Shown here piece after piece: positions 26,611-35,651 of a DNA stretch of 64,000 bases. The first letter of the stretch is position 1. Every line of letters starts with the position of its first letter. The DNA lies in assembly GCF_024305035.1 (NCBI RefSeq), contig NZ_JAMWZB010000021.1, positions 1-64,000 of the forward strand, given 5' to 3'. The notes below the pieces were generated by a model that worked only from the letters and a program-made list of their open reading frames with translations, had not been told where the DNA came from and did not search any database. The translations under genes were made by a program, and so were the position numbers. Source of the DNA: Algoriphagus sp. Lineage in GTDB: Bacteria > Bacteroidota > Bacteroidia > Cytophagales > Cyclobacteriaceae.

Positions 26611-27332
26611 GTGAATTTGCCTGGCTGAGCCGAACCGAACTCATTACCGGAAGGGCCGGATTGGAAAAACTTTCCCAAAAACACGTGTTGGTCGTCGGAC
26701 TCGGGGGTGTGGGTTCATTTGCTGCAGAATTCATCTGCCGATCCGGAGTGGGTCAAATGACCATCATTGATGGAGATACCGTAGACATCAGCAATGTCAA
26801 TCGACAACTTCCCGCCACCCAAAAAAATGTAGGGCAATCCAAGGCTGAGTGGATGGAGGAGCGCCTTTTGGCGATCAACCCATCGCTGAGACTCACCACT
26901 ATTGAGGAGTTTTTGGACCCAGGGGTAATGTCGAAGCTTTTGGAAGAAAATGTATTCGACTACGTAGTAGATTGCATTGATAGCTTCTCGCCCAAACTAC
27001 ACCTGATTGAAGGAGCTTACAAAAGGGGCTTTCCTTTGGTCAGTTCTATGGGCGCCGGAGGCAAAGTGGATCCCACCAAAATCCAAGTGGTAGATATTTC
27101 TGAAACCTACGAATGCAAGTTGGCGAGAATGCTCCGCAAAAGATTGAAGAGCCGAAAAATCTATACGGGTTTTAAAGCGGTATTCTCCACCGAACCAGTC
27201 ATTAAAGAAAGCTTGATGATGACCGATGGATCAAATTTCAAAAAATCTGCCTACGGCACCATGTCCTTTTTGCCGGCGGCATTTGGATGTTCCTGTGCAG
27301 CTACAGTCATTAATGATTTATTAGCTTCCTGA
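26607..27332 (+). CDS. tcdA: tRNA threonylcarbamoyladenosine dehydratase TcdA (ThiF/E1-like)
   Basis: 241 residues. An N-terminal nucleotide-binding glycine motif G-L-G-G-V-G (31-36), then IIDGDTVDISNVNRQLPA, the E1-like adenylation signature, and FDYVVDCIDSFSPK. The pattern SSMGAGGKVDPTKIQVVDIS and ARMLRKRLKSRKI is that of TcdA (CsdL/YgdL), which cyclises t6A37 in ANN-decoding tRNAs to ct6A using ATP. It overlaps TatD at its start and the convergent MaoC gene by 12 bases at its end. Confidence 0.88.
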   Translation: MSEFAWLSRTELITGRAGLEKLSQKHVLVVGLGGVGSFAAEFICRSGVGQMTIIDGDTVDISNVNRQLPATQKNVGQSKAEWMEERLLAINPSLRLTTIEEFLDPGVMSKLLEENVFDYVVDCIDSFSPKLHLIEGAYKRGFPLVSSMGAGGKVDPTKIQVVDISETYECKLARMLRKRLKSRKIYTGFKAVFSTEPVIKESLMMTDGSNFKKSAYGTMSFLPAAFGCSCAATVINDLLAS

Positions 27333-27803
27333 TTCGGCAGGTAAGAAATGGTAAAGAAAAATCAATACTCCGGTAAATGCCGGCTTTCGCTGATCTTTGA
27401 TCTCTAGCTTCACTTCCACTTCAGCTTTGACCGTTCCGCGGAGATTCGCCACATTTTTAAGTTTGGCTACCAGCCTGACCTCGCTTTCTACCGTCACCGC
27501 TTGCGCAAATCGAAAAGACTCAATCCCATAATTGATCATCATTTTGAGGTTTTCTACACTCACAATCTGCTCCCATAAAAAAGGAACAATACTCAGTGTG
27601 AGATAGCCATGGGCAATGGTATTTCCAAAAGCACCTTCAGATTTGGCCCGCTCTGGATCGGTATGAATCCATTGGTGGTCATGGGTGGCATCAGCAAAAA
27701 GATTAATTTGATCTTGGGTGATTTTAAAATAATCGGAAGTACCTAATTCTTTTCCGTTGTACTTTTCAAAATCTTCAAAGCTCTTAATTATGATGGGTTT
27801 CAT
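27321..27803 (-). CDS. MaoC-family (R)-specific enoyl-CoA hydratase
   Basis: 160 residues with a single hot-dog fold. The catalytic motif is visible: FADATHDHQWIHTDPERA (Asp and His of the hydratase dyad), followed by the GNTIAHGYLTLSIVPF helix. This matches the NodN-like MaoC group, which hydrates (2E)-enoyl-CoA to (3R)-hydroxyacyl-CoA. It stands alone, its 3' end overlapping tcdA from the other strand. Confidence 0.85.
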   Translation of the reverse strand: MKPIIIKSFEDFEKYNGKELGTSDYFKITQDQINLFADATHDHQWIHTDPERAKSEGAFGNTIAHGYLTLSIVPFLWEQIVSVENLKMMINYGIESFRFAQAVTVESEVRLVAKLKNVANLRGTVKAEVEVKLEIKDQRKPAFTGVLIFLYHFLPAESGS

Positions 27804-27999
27804 TCAAACAGAAGTGATTTGAGCCACAAGAACCTAAGTTTTTTTTGGATTTACAAATCTAAGGTTCTTGAGGACTAACTTCTTTTTTTAATCAAATTAC
27901 AGATAAGTGTATTCCAAAATATGCGTAAAAAATATTTGAAAAATTAGTAGTTTTTATAAACTGAAAATCTTTTTTTTCACAAAATATTTCCTGTTAATT

Positions 28000-29853
28000 A
28001 TGATTTCTTCATCGATTTTGGGCTTGATTTTTTTGATCTTACCCGATCTTTCCGATACCCTATCAACTGATACCGTCCCTGCTTTTCATTCCAAAATCAA
28101 AGAAAAGAAAACCATTATTTTGGAAGAAGACTTTAGCTATACTGAAAAAGTAGAAAAGGAAATTCAGGTACTGAGCGAAGAGGGGCTCAGCCATGCATTC
28201 ACTTCGCTCCAATACGACAATCTTAGCGAAATCGTCGATTTTTACCTGGAGGTGCGGGATCCAAGCACAAAGAAAGTGTTGGAAAAAGCTAAGTTAAAAG
28301 ACATGACTGATGCGGCGATTTATTCGACCACGAATATTTTTGACGACAATCGTCATAAATACTACCGGATATACTCAGGAAAGTTTCCGATTGAAGTTCA
28401 AATCAGGTACGAAACCCGGATGAACACTAATTTTTACTTTCGCGACTGGATACCGGTTCATCGATATTTCCAAAAAGTGGAAAAATCAGAACTTGAGGTA
28501 ATTTATCCTCAAACCTTGGGGTTTCGATTTAAAGAAATAAATCTGACAGGGGAAAAGAAAGAGGAAAAACTTCCTGAAGGAAAGATAAGGCTTCACTGGA
28601 TCGAAAAAAATCTTCCTGTTCAAGGAACTGATTTCAAATCCGAGGAGGATCATAAAATTCTGATGGCCCCATCCCGTTTTTCGGTGGCTGGAATCCAGGG
28701 AACCATGGAAGATTGGTCAGGCCTAGCAGCATGGCAACATGAACTGAACCGAAACCGAGATAAGCTCCCAAAAGAATTTGAGAAAAAAGTACTCTCCATG
28801 ATTGAAGGCATGGATGATACTTATCAGCAAGTGTCTGTACTATACGATTATTTACAGCAAAATTTCCGCTATGTAAGCATCCAGTTAGGAATCGGAGGTT
28901 GGCAAACCATGAGCGCATCCGAAACAATTAAGCATGCTTATGGGGATTGTAAGGGTCTGACCAATTTGATGAAGTCCATGCTTCAGATAGCAGGTATCCC
29001 TTCCAATTACACCTTAGTTTTTGCCGGAAAAGATGCTGATGACATCGAAATAGATCTACCATCTATCCAGTTTAATCATGTGATACTTCAAGTCCCTACT
29101 GATCAAGATCCGATTTGGTTGGAATGTACTTCCAATCAACTTCCAGCAGGGTATTTAGGATCCTTTACCAGCAATCGCCATGTCCTGGTCACCCAAGAGG
29201 GAGGAGGATATCTGACTAAAACGCCTGATTACAGTGCAGATCAATGGAATCAAATAAAAAGTATTACCAAGCTTGAGCTCGATGAGCAGGGTAACGCCAA
29301 AATATCTTCTAACCGAAAACTGAACGGGAATTTTGCCCAAGAAGTAATGGAGGTAAAAAAATACCTCGATCATCGAGAACAACGGGATTACTTCCATCGA
29401 AACTCACCGGTATCGGGATTGATTGTGTCAGATTACGAGCTTTCAATTACAAAAATAGATTCTCTTCCCATCGCTCAATTAACTTACCATGGCTATGTGC
29501 AGCGATTTGCCCAATCTACGGCCAAACGGATGATCCTTAGGCCGTTTCTTGGAAATATTACCGAGGATATGTTGATCCATCGAAATTTAGACCTGGAAGA
29601 ATCCTATTCCATTACTCTACCCAGCGATCTTTCCTTTGAAGGAACCCTAGAAAATATTTATCTCCAAGAAGACCAATTTGAGGTAAACCTTTCTTACCAG
29701 CTTTCTGATCGACTCCTCCAAGTCACCCGGACTGTAAAGATTTCTTTCCCAGATAATGTTGAAAAGGAACAACTAGAGTCCATGCTAAAAAAAGTAAACC
29801 AATTCGGCCATAACAGCTTTTATTTCACCAAACCTACCACTAGTATCCATTAA
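28000..29853 (+). CDS. DUF3857 and transglutaminase-core protein
   Basis: 617 residues. The N-terminus is a short hydrophobic segment (about 3-17), likely a signal or anchor. DUF3857 covers about residues 35-205, then a transglutaminase-like core with C317 (HAYGDCKGLTN), H360 (FNHVIL) and an acidic residue near E376. A beta-rich C-terminal part follows. The catalytic Cys and His are kept, so this one may be active as a protease or transglutaminase on envelope substrates. It is followed after 4 bases by a second DUF3857 protein that lacks the Cys and His; the two surely form one operon. Confidence 0.8.
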   Translation: MISSSILGLIFLILPDLSDTLSTDTVPAFHSKIKEKKTIILEEDFSYTEKVEKEIQVLSEEGLSHAFTSLQYDNLSEIVDFYLEVRDPSTKKVLEKAKLKDMTDAAIYSTTNIFDDNRHKYYRIYSGKFPIEVQIRYETRMNTNFYFRDWIPVHRYFQKVEKSELEVIYPQTLGFRFKEINLTGEKKEEKLPEGKIRLHWIEKNLPVQGTDFKSEEDHKILMAPSRFSVAGIQGTMEDWSGLAAWQHELNRNRDKLPKEFEKKVLSMIEGMDDTYQQVSVLYDYLQQNFRYVSIQLGIGGWQTMSASETIKHAYGDCKGLTNLMKSMLQIAGIPSNYTLVFAGKDADDIEIDLPSIQFNHVILQVPTDQDPIWLECTSNQLPAGYLGSFTSNRHVLVTQEGGGYLTKTPDYSADQWNQIKSITKLELDEQGNAKISSNRKLNGNFAQEVMEVKKYLDHREQRDYFHRNSPVSGLIVSDYELSITKIDSLPIAQLTYHGYVQRFAQSTAKRMILRPFLGNITEDMLIHRNLDLEESYSITLPSDLSFEGTLENIYLQEDQFEVNLSYQLSDRLLQVTRTVKISFPDNVEKEQLESMLKKVNQFGHNSFYFTKPTTSIH

Positions 29854-29857
29854 AGGC

Positions 29858-31786
29858 ATGAAAAAAATTACCTTACTTTTCCTTTTGTTCTCTTTTCTCG
29901 GGGCGGTCAAAGGACAAAAAATGAAAATGGGAGATTTTTCCCAAGAAGAAATCGAGTTGAAGGAAGTGGCTTATGAAAAAGATGCCAAAGCAGTCGTATT
30001 GTGGGAGGAAGGAGATTCCCGCTTTTTTTCAGACTTGCTGGTCACAAGCTATTATTTCCGCTTAAAAATTCTTTCCGATGGAGCCAAAGATAGAGGCGAT
30101 ATCAGAATCCCTTTTTTCCATGGAGAAAATGGCATAGAAGAGGTCAACTCCATTAAAGCTCAAATCACCAACTTTGAAAATGGAATCAAACAAGAAACAA
30201 AATTAAAAAAGGAAAATATTTTTAAAGTCGACCTTGGGAATGGCTGGCACGAATACAGGATTAGTTTTCCTGATGTTCAAGTCGGATCAATTCTAGAATA
30301 CTCCTATAAAAAGACCGATAAAAACATCACCTTTCTAGATGGGTGGGCCTTTCAAAATGACATCCCCACGCTTGCGAGTAGCTACCAAATTACGATGATC
30401 CCTCAATTGGAATACCGAATGATCGGCCAAGGGGAAAAATATAATACGACGACAGAAAAAGTCCAAGCCAACGGAATTTACAGCTGGACTTTAAGGGACC
30501 TTTATTCTCTGAAAGCGGAGCCTTTTATGAAGAATTATGGAGATTATCGAGAAAAAGTTGAATTCCAGCTTGCCCGATATCAACATGCTGCGACTACTTC
30601 AGGACCGGAATGGACAAATGTCCTCAGTGATTGGGTAGAACTGGGCAACGATGTCCTCGATCTCTACCAAGAAAAGGGCTATTTCCGATCCAATCCAATC
30701 GAAAAAGAACTAATCAATGAGGATTTTGAAGGGGTTACCGAACTTGAAAAAGCCCAACAAGCCTACTATTGGCTTCGGGATAATTTCACCCTACAAAAAG
30801 AAACTGGATTTACGCCAGACCAGTCTCTTTCACAACTACTCAAATCCAAAACCGGAACGGCCGAAGAGCTAAATTTAGCGTATATGGGCGTTCTCAGGTC
30901 CTTAGGAATTACTTCCCATCCCATATTAATCGGTTCCAAAGGAAACGGCCGCAGTTATTTGGTACCTTTTCCCTTTCTCAATCAATTTGATGAAATTTTG
31001 ATTCAGGCAGAACTTGACGGAGAAATCCATTTTTTAGATTTAAGCGATCCTTTGGCACCCTTCGGCTATGTAGATTTAGAAAAACATGTGACGGGCGGTT
31101 TACTTTTGGTCAAAAATCAAAGTGAACTAGTTCCTGTCAATATCAAGCATAATTCCAACACCATTTTCTATTCCGAAATCAAACTGGATACCAGCCAAAA
31201 CCTGGTAATGGAGAATTTACTCAGAGCCCACTACTATGAAGGCTTAAAAATTGCTCATATCGCCAAAAACTTACAAGACAAAAAAGAACCTCTTGAAAAC
31301 TTATTCAAAAAACAGGATGGATTGACTTTTTCTGAAGTAGAAATCATTGATGAGCTTCAAGATAAAAATTTAATTACCACCAAATTTAAAACTGTCCTGG
31401 ATATCAATCCCAACGAAGAATACCTTGCATTTAAACCCTTTAGTTTTTCAAATTACGCCCAAAATCCATTCACTCAAGATTTTAGAGTTTTTCCGATAGA
31501 TTTTGAATTTGCGTACTCTGAAACGTACTCTGCCAAAATTGAAATCCCTGTGGGCTATGAACTTGATGATTACCCACTGGAAGAACGAATTTCTATTGCG
31601 GGCAATCCGGTGATTTTTTCCTATAGTCCTCAAGTCGTCGGAAACAGTCTGATGGTAGTGGCAAAGTTTCAAATCAAAAATCCGCTTATCCACCCCAATT
31701 ACTACCCTGATCTTAAATATTTTATGGAGTCTGTAGCCTCAAAACTTAGTGCCCCAGTGATTTTTAAGAAAACCGCTAAACCCTAA
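29858..31786 (+). CDS. DUF3857 protein with a degenerate transglutaminase core
   Basis: 642 residues with a signal peptide (1-20, ...VKGQ). DUF3857 spans about 30-215 (RLKILSDGAKDRGDI, SFPDVQVGSILEYSY), then a transglutaminase-like region about 290-400 and a beta-rich C-terminal DUF3858-like part. Where active members read G-x-C, this protein reads G333-T-A335-E (KTGTAEELNLAYM), and the His position is FDEI (377-380). It is therefore probably a pseudo-enzyme with a binding role next to the upstream paralogue. It should be periplasmic. Confidence 0.78.
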   Translation: MKKITLLFLLFSFLGAVKGQKMKMGDFSQEEIELKEVAYEKDAKAVVLWEEGDSRFFSDLLVTSYYFRLKILSDGAKDRGDIRIPFFHGENGIEEVNSIKAQITNFENGIKQETKLKKENIFKVDLGNGWHEYRISFPDVQVGSILEYSYKKTDKNITFLDGWAFQNDIPTLASSYQITMIPQLEYRMIGQGEKYNTTTEKVQANGIYSWTLRDLYSLKAEPFMKNYGDYREKVEFQLARYQHAATTSGPEWTNVLSDWVELGNDVLDLYQEKGYFRSNPIEKELINEDFEGVTELEKAQQAYYWLRDNFTLQKETGFTPDQSLSQLLKSKTGTAEELNLAYMGVLRSLGITSHPILIGSKGNGRSYLVPFPFLNQFDEILIQAELDGEIHFLDLSDPLAPFGYVDLEKHVTGGLLLVKNQSELVPVNIKHNSNTIFYSEIKLDTSQNLVMENLLRAHYYEGLKIAHIAKNLQDKKEPLENLFKKQDGLTFSEVEIIDELQDKNLITTKFKTVLDINPNEEYLAFKPFSFSNYAQNPFTQDFRVFPIDFEFAYSETYSAKIEIPVGYELDDYPLEERISIAGNPVIFSYSPQVVGNSLMVVAKFQIKNPLIHPNYYPDLKYFMESVASKLSAPVIFKKTAKP

Positions 31787-31883
31787 CGCTAATGAGACTA
31801 GCAATTGTAAAACAAATCCGATAGAAAAAGAAAGAGGATCTGCTTATCTATTTATCATTTGATAGGTTTACAGAAAAAATTCT

Positions 31884-32681
31884 ATGCCCCACTACATTCA
31901 CGGCTACCTCTCCGAAGAGCAGGAGCGATTGCTGAATCAAGCCGGAACCTTGGCATCCTTGATCTATCCCTGGATCGATTTTACACCCGCTAAAAAACTG
32001 CTCGAAATCGGATCTGGGGTAGGCGCACAGAGTAAAATTTTACTGGAGCTTTATCCACAAATTGAACTGACCTGTGTCGAATTGGAAGCAAGCCAAATCC
32101 AAAAAGCTCAAGCAAACTTAGCTGGGTTTTCGAATCGGAAAATCGACTTTGTTCTCCAAGACGGCCAGCAGCTTAAGCTGGATAAATCCTTTGATTCGAT
32201 TTTTATCTGTTGGGTTTTAGAACACGTGTCAAAGCCACTTGAGGTGTTAAATCGGGCTTTTGCTCACTTGGATCCAGGAGGAATCATTTATTTGACTGAA
32301 GTTTTCAACTCGAGTTTTCACTTTTTGCCAAGACTCCAAGGATTGGCGGATTATTATGAGGCATACAATGACTATCAAACAAAGAATGGTGGAAATCCCG
32401 ATGTAGGATTACAGCTAGGTAACCTTCTTCAGCAATCGGGATTCAAAGAAATAACGCTACATCACGGGGGCTTTCATCTCGACCAGTCACAGCCGGAGTC
32501 CCTGGCGAATCTATGTGACTATTGGAAGTCACTTATGAAAAGTGCAGCCGAAGGAATGATCAAAAGTGGCCTAATTTCGGAATCGGGGATAACTCAGATG
32601 GAAAAAGACCTCGACCAACTCAAAACAGAAAAAAATGCGGTATTTTTTTACCAATTTGTACAGGCAAAAGCAATCCGATAG
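31884..32681 (+). CDS. class I SAM-dependent methyltransferase
   Basis: 265 residues. The SAM-binding motif I is LLEIGSGVGAQSK (about 41-53), with CVELEASQIQKA as motif post-I, DFVLQDGQ as motif II and FICWVLEHVSKP as motif III, in a classic Rossmann-like order. The N-terminal 30 residues (HYIHGYLSEEQERL) and the C-terminal helical cap are typical of small-molecule methyltransferases. The acceptor is unknown. It ends 2 bases before the transglycosylase gene, so the two are co-transcribed. Confidence 0.82.
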   Translation: MPHYIHGYLSEEQERLLNQAGTLASLIYPWIDFTPAKKLLEIGSGVGAQSKILLELYPQIELTCVELEASQIQKAQANLAGFSNRKIDFVLQDGQQLKLDKSFDSIFICWVLEHVSKPLEVLNRAFAHLDPGGIIYLTEVFNSSFHFLPRLQGLADYYEAYNDYQTKNGGNPDVGLQLGNLLQQSGFKEITLHHGGFHLDQSQPESLANLCDYWKSLMKSAAEGMIKSGLISESGITQMEKDLDQLKTEKNAVFFYQFVQAKAIR

Positions 32682-32683
32682 CT

Positions 32684-33379
32684 ATGAAATGGTTTCGACG
32701 AATAGGAAAATTCATCCTTAAATTAACCCTTTGGTTTTTTGTCGTCTCAATAGGTTTAGTACTTATTTACCGCTTTGTGCCGGTTCCTATTACTCCGCTG
32801 ATGGTGATTCGATTAGCTGAACAAAGTTTTGATCAAGAGAAAGAAATCAAGCTTCAAAAAGATTGGGTTTCGCTGGATAATATTTCAAAAAATGCTCCAC
32901 AGGCAGTCTATGCCGCTGAGGATCAAAAATTTTTGGAACATCATGGATTTGACCTTGAAGCCATGAAGAAAGCTTGGGAAGGCAACAAGCAAGGAAAAAA
33001 CATCAAAGGAGCGAGCACCATTACCCAACAGACGGTCAAAAATGTATTTCTCTGGCCTAATCGCAGTTACATCCGAAAGGGTTTGGAAGCTTATTTTACT
33101 GTTTTGGTCGAACTCATTTGGAGTAAAGAACGAATTATGGAAGTGTATCTGAATGTTATCGAAATGGGAGAAGGCATTTATGGAATCGAAGCTGCTGCCC
33201 AGCATTACTATCAAAAACCAGCCAGCAAGCTCAATCGTCATGAGTCAGCGATGATTTCGGCGGTTTTACCCAATCCCAGACGTTGGAATCCAAACCGCCC
33301 CACCCCTTACATCATCGGACGACAAGCCTGGATTCTTCGTCAAATGAATAACCTTCACCCACTTGGGTTTGGAACTTAA
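32684..33379 (+). CDS. mtgA: monofunctional biosynthetic peptidoglycan transglycosylase
   Basis: 231 residues with one N-terminal membrane segment (about 10-30) and a family 51 glycosyltransferase domain: APQAVYAAEDQKFLEHHGFD (catalytic Glu in the EDxxF motif), GASTITQQTVKNVFLW, and ERIMEVYLNVIEMGEGIYG. This polymerises lipid II into glycan strands without a transpeptidase domain. I start it at the ATG at 32684, just after the methyltransferase stop; the longer upstream frame is out of register with real coding sequence. Confidence 0.9.
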   Translation: MKWFRRIGKFILKLTLWFFVVSIGLVLIYRFVPVPITPLMVIRLAEQSFDQEKEIKLQKDWVSLDNISKNAPQAVYAAEDQKFLEHHGFDLEAMKKAWEGNKQGKNIKGASTITQQTVKNVFLWPNRSYIRKGLEAYFTVLVELIWSKERIMEVYLNVIEMGEGIYGIEAAAQHYYQKPASKLNRHESAMISAVLPNPRRWNPNRPTPYIIGRQAWILRQMNNLHPLGFGT

Positions 33380-33539
33380 AATTAAACTTTTCAAAGGCCA
33401 TTTGCACTTTTCTGAAAAAAGTAGGAGAAATCTGAAACAATTTTCAAATAGTAGATTCATTATTTCCTGCCCACTCGTCAAACTCAAAATTTTATTTGCT
33501 TTTGAGGCAAATTCAAGCTTCAAAATCAATATTACCTAA

Positions 33540-33790
33540 GCGTTAACCCGCCATAACCTTGGGATAAAAATCGCTTATTTTTTAACGGATTTGAGGAATA
33601 AAAAAAGCAAGATTTTTTTATCCACATTTTCAATAATTTATCCACATTCCCTAAGAAGTAGGACATAAATACTTGATTTTTAATACTTTGAGCACCAAAA
33701 TATTTTACTGATTTTGTGGATAATACGGGCTAACTGAATTTTCTATGGAAAAAACCGATTCGAAACAGTGGATAATTCCAAATTCCAAAT
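33540..33790. other. AT-rich intergenic region with DnaA-box-like sites
   Basis: The 428-bp gap between two converging genes (33380-33807) is AT-rich and holds TTATCCACA at 33618-33626 and again at 33638-33646 (same strand), the reverse complement TGTGGATAA at 33715-33723, and a one-mismatch copy AGTGGATAA at 33767-33775. TTATCCACA is the DnaA-box consensus. Such a cluster in a long non-coding gap could be a replication origin or a DnaA-titration site. Convergent genes normally need no such long gap, so something is being kept there. Confidence 0.4.
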
Positions 33791-33807
33791 TTTATTCTAA
33801 AGTAAAC

Positions 33808-35586
33808 TTAATCCTGCTTTTGTCGGATCAAACGCTTGCGGTATGAATTAAAAATTCTAGACTTGGAAACAAAGCCTAAATAGACCCCATCCTCTACCAC
33901 AGGGAGATTCCACGCACCAGACTTTTCAAACTTATCCATCGCTAATTGCATATTTTCATTAGAAAATAGAATTTCTGGAGGACTATGCATTAGCGTTTTA
34001 ACCTGTAGGGTATCCTGTTTATCGGCATCAAACATAATTTCTCGAATATCATCTAGGGTAAGAATTCCCCGAAGCCTTTTATTCTCATCAACCACAGGAA
34101 AAATATTACGCTTTGAAATTTTCACCAAATCGATCAAATCGCGCAGGTAAGCCTCCGGATGAATCGGTAATAGATCCCGTTCGATCACATGTGAAATATC
34201 AATCATTTCCAGTAATTCCTGATCTTTACTTTCGGGCAGTTGACGGCCCTTTTCCTTTAGTTGCTGGACATAGATGCTGTCCTTTTGGTAATACGTCGTG
34301 GTGATGTATGAAATCGCCGATACAAACATCAAGGGGACAAAAAGCTCATATCCCCCGGTAATTTCGGCGATCAAAAATATCGCAGATAAGGGTGCGTGTT
34401 GAACTCCTGCCATTACCCCACACATGGCAACCAGGGTAAAATGAGCTAGAGGAAGGGGAATATGAAAACCAAAGAGGTTTTTACTGTAAGCAAATAAAAA
34501 CCCAACAATTCCTCCCACGTAAAGCGAAGGAGCAAAAATTCCACCCGACCCACCAGCGGCTAAGGTAAGAGCCGACGCAATCGGCTTGAGCAATATGATC
34601 AAAGCCAAAAATATTAAAATTAAATACGGGTTTTCGATGGCGGAGAAAAATGGACTTTTCTCCAATATTTGATTGGCATTTCCTTCAATAAGCAGGTTCA
34701 ATGTATCGTAGCCCTCCCCATAAATAGGAGGAAAGAAGAACAGCAAAAAGCCCAAAAACGCCCCTCCATAAAGAATTCGTATCCCTTGGCTTTCCAAGCC
34801 TTCCATTACTTTTTCAGTCCGCAGGACTGCTCTACTGAAGTAGAGTGAAACCACCCCACAAACCATCCCCAAGAGTAAATAATAGGGCATATGAGCCGCT
34901 ACAAACTGATCCTGCAGATTGAAGTTAAACGTTTCCTCTCCACCGATAAGCAGCATGGAGGTCAAAGATCCCATCACCGAGGCAATCAATAGCGGAATGA
35001 AACTTCCTGTACTGATTTCCAACAGAATTACTTCGATCGCAAAAATTACAGCACCAATGGGAGCACCAAAAATTGCCGAAATTGCACCTGCAGCTCCACA
35101 TCCAATAAGTAAGGTTCTTTTTTTAGCATTGAGGTGAACGAGTAGCCCCATATTGGAACCGATAGCCGAGCCGGTTACCAGCATGGGGGCTTCCAATCCC
35201 ACAGATCCACCAAAGCCCACAGTTAAGGCGGAAGTGAAAACCCGGCTATAGGTTTTCACTCTGGGGATGATGCTTTGCTTTTTAGAAATGGTAAATAATA
35301 CGTCTGGAATGCCATGCCCTCCCAGGTCTTTAAAAACATATTTACTCAATAGAAATGCCGCCGTAATCCCTACAATGGGATAAATGATATACATGAAATT
35401 GGCATATTCTACGTAAAACCCTTCGGTCAACAGCTGCTGAATGAAGTGGACTACTTCCTTTAAGATCACTGCTGCTAAACCAGAAAGCACACCAATTATC
35501 CCGCTGAGAATCAAAATAAAGCTTTGATTGCTCATGTGACGGAGACGCCAAATCAATAGCTTAGTAATAAAGTCCGTTTTAGCCAA
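33808..35586 (-). CDS. ClC-type chloride channel/transporter with CBS pair
   Basis: 592 residues: about ten or more membrane helices, then two CBS domains (about 450-580). Selectivity motifs are present: GFGGSVGLEAPM with the gating Glu, GAAGAISAIFGAPIGAVIFAIE, and GGSGGIFAPSLY. The protein should move chloride (or exchange it for protons) across the inner membrane, with the CBS pair sensing nucleotides. The start is taken at a TTG because the conserved LLIWRLRH segment precedes the first ATG (35535). Confidence 0.9.
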   Translation of the reverse strand: MAKTDFITKLLIWRLRHMSNQSFILILSGIIGVLSGLAAVILKEVVHFIQQLLTEGFYVEYANFMYIIYPIVGITAAFLLSKYVFKDLGGHGIPDVLFTISKKQSIIPRVKTYSRVFTSALTVGFGGSVGLEAPMLVTGSAIGSNMGLLVHLNAKKRTLLIGCGAAGAISAIFGAPIGAVIFAIEVILLEISTGSFIPLLIASVMGSLTSMLLIGGEETFNFNLQDQFVAAHMPYYLLLGMVCGVVSLYFSRAVLRTEKVMEGLESQGIRILYGGAFLGFLLFFFPPIYGEGYDTLNLLIEGNANQILEKSPFFSAIENPYLILIFLALIILLKPIASALTLAAGGSGGIFAPSLYVGGIVGFLFAYSKNLFGFHIPLPLAHFTLVAMCGVMAGVQHAPLSAIFLIAEITGGYELFVPLMFVSAISYITTTYYQKDSIYVQQLKEKGRQLPESKDQELLEMIDISHVIERDLLPIHPEAYLRDLIDLVKISKRNIFPVVDENKRLRGILTLDDIREIMFDADKQDTLQVKTLMHSPPEILFSNENMQLAMDKFEKSGAWNLPVVEDGVYLGFVSKSRIFNSYRKRLIRQKQD

Positions 35587-35651
35587 AAGTCCTGAAAATA
35601 AATGCGAGAATACAAAGTAAAAAAACCTATTGCGGAAAGGAAAAGAAACAC

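Noticed and set aside
32522-32683. 54-codon upstream extension of the transglycosylase frame
   Set aside because: It overlaps the methyltransferase gene in another frame and lacks family similarity; the ATG at 32684 gives the normal N-terminus with its membrane helix.
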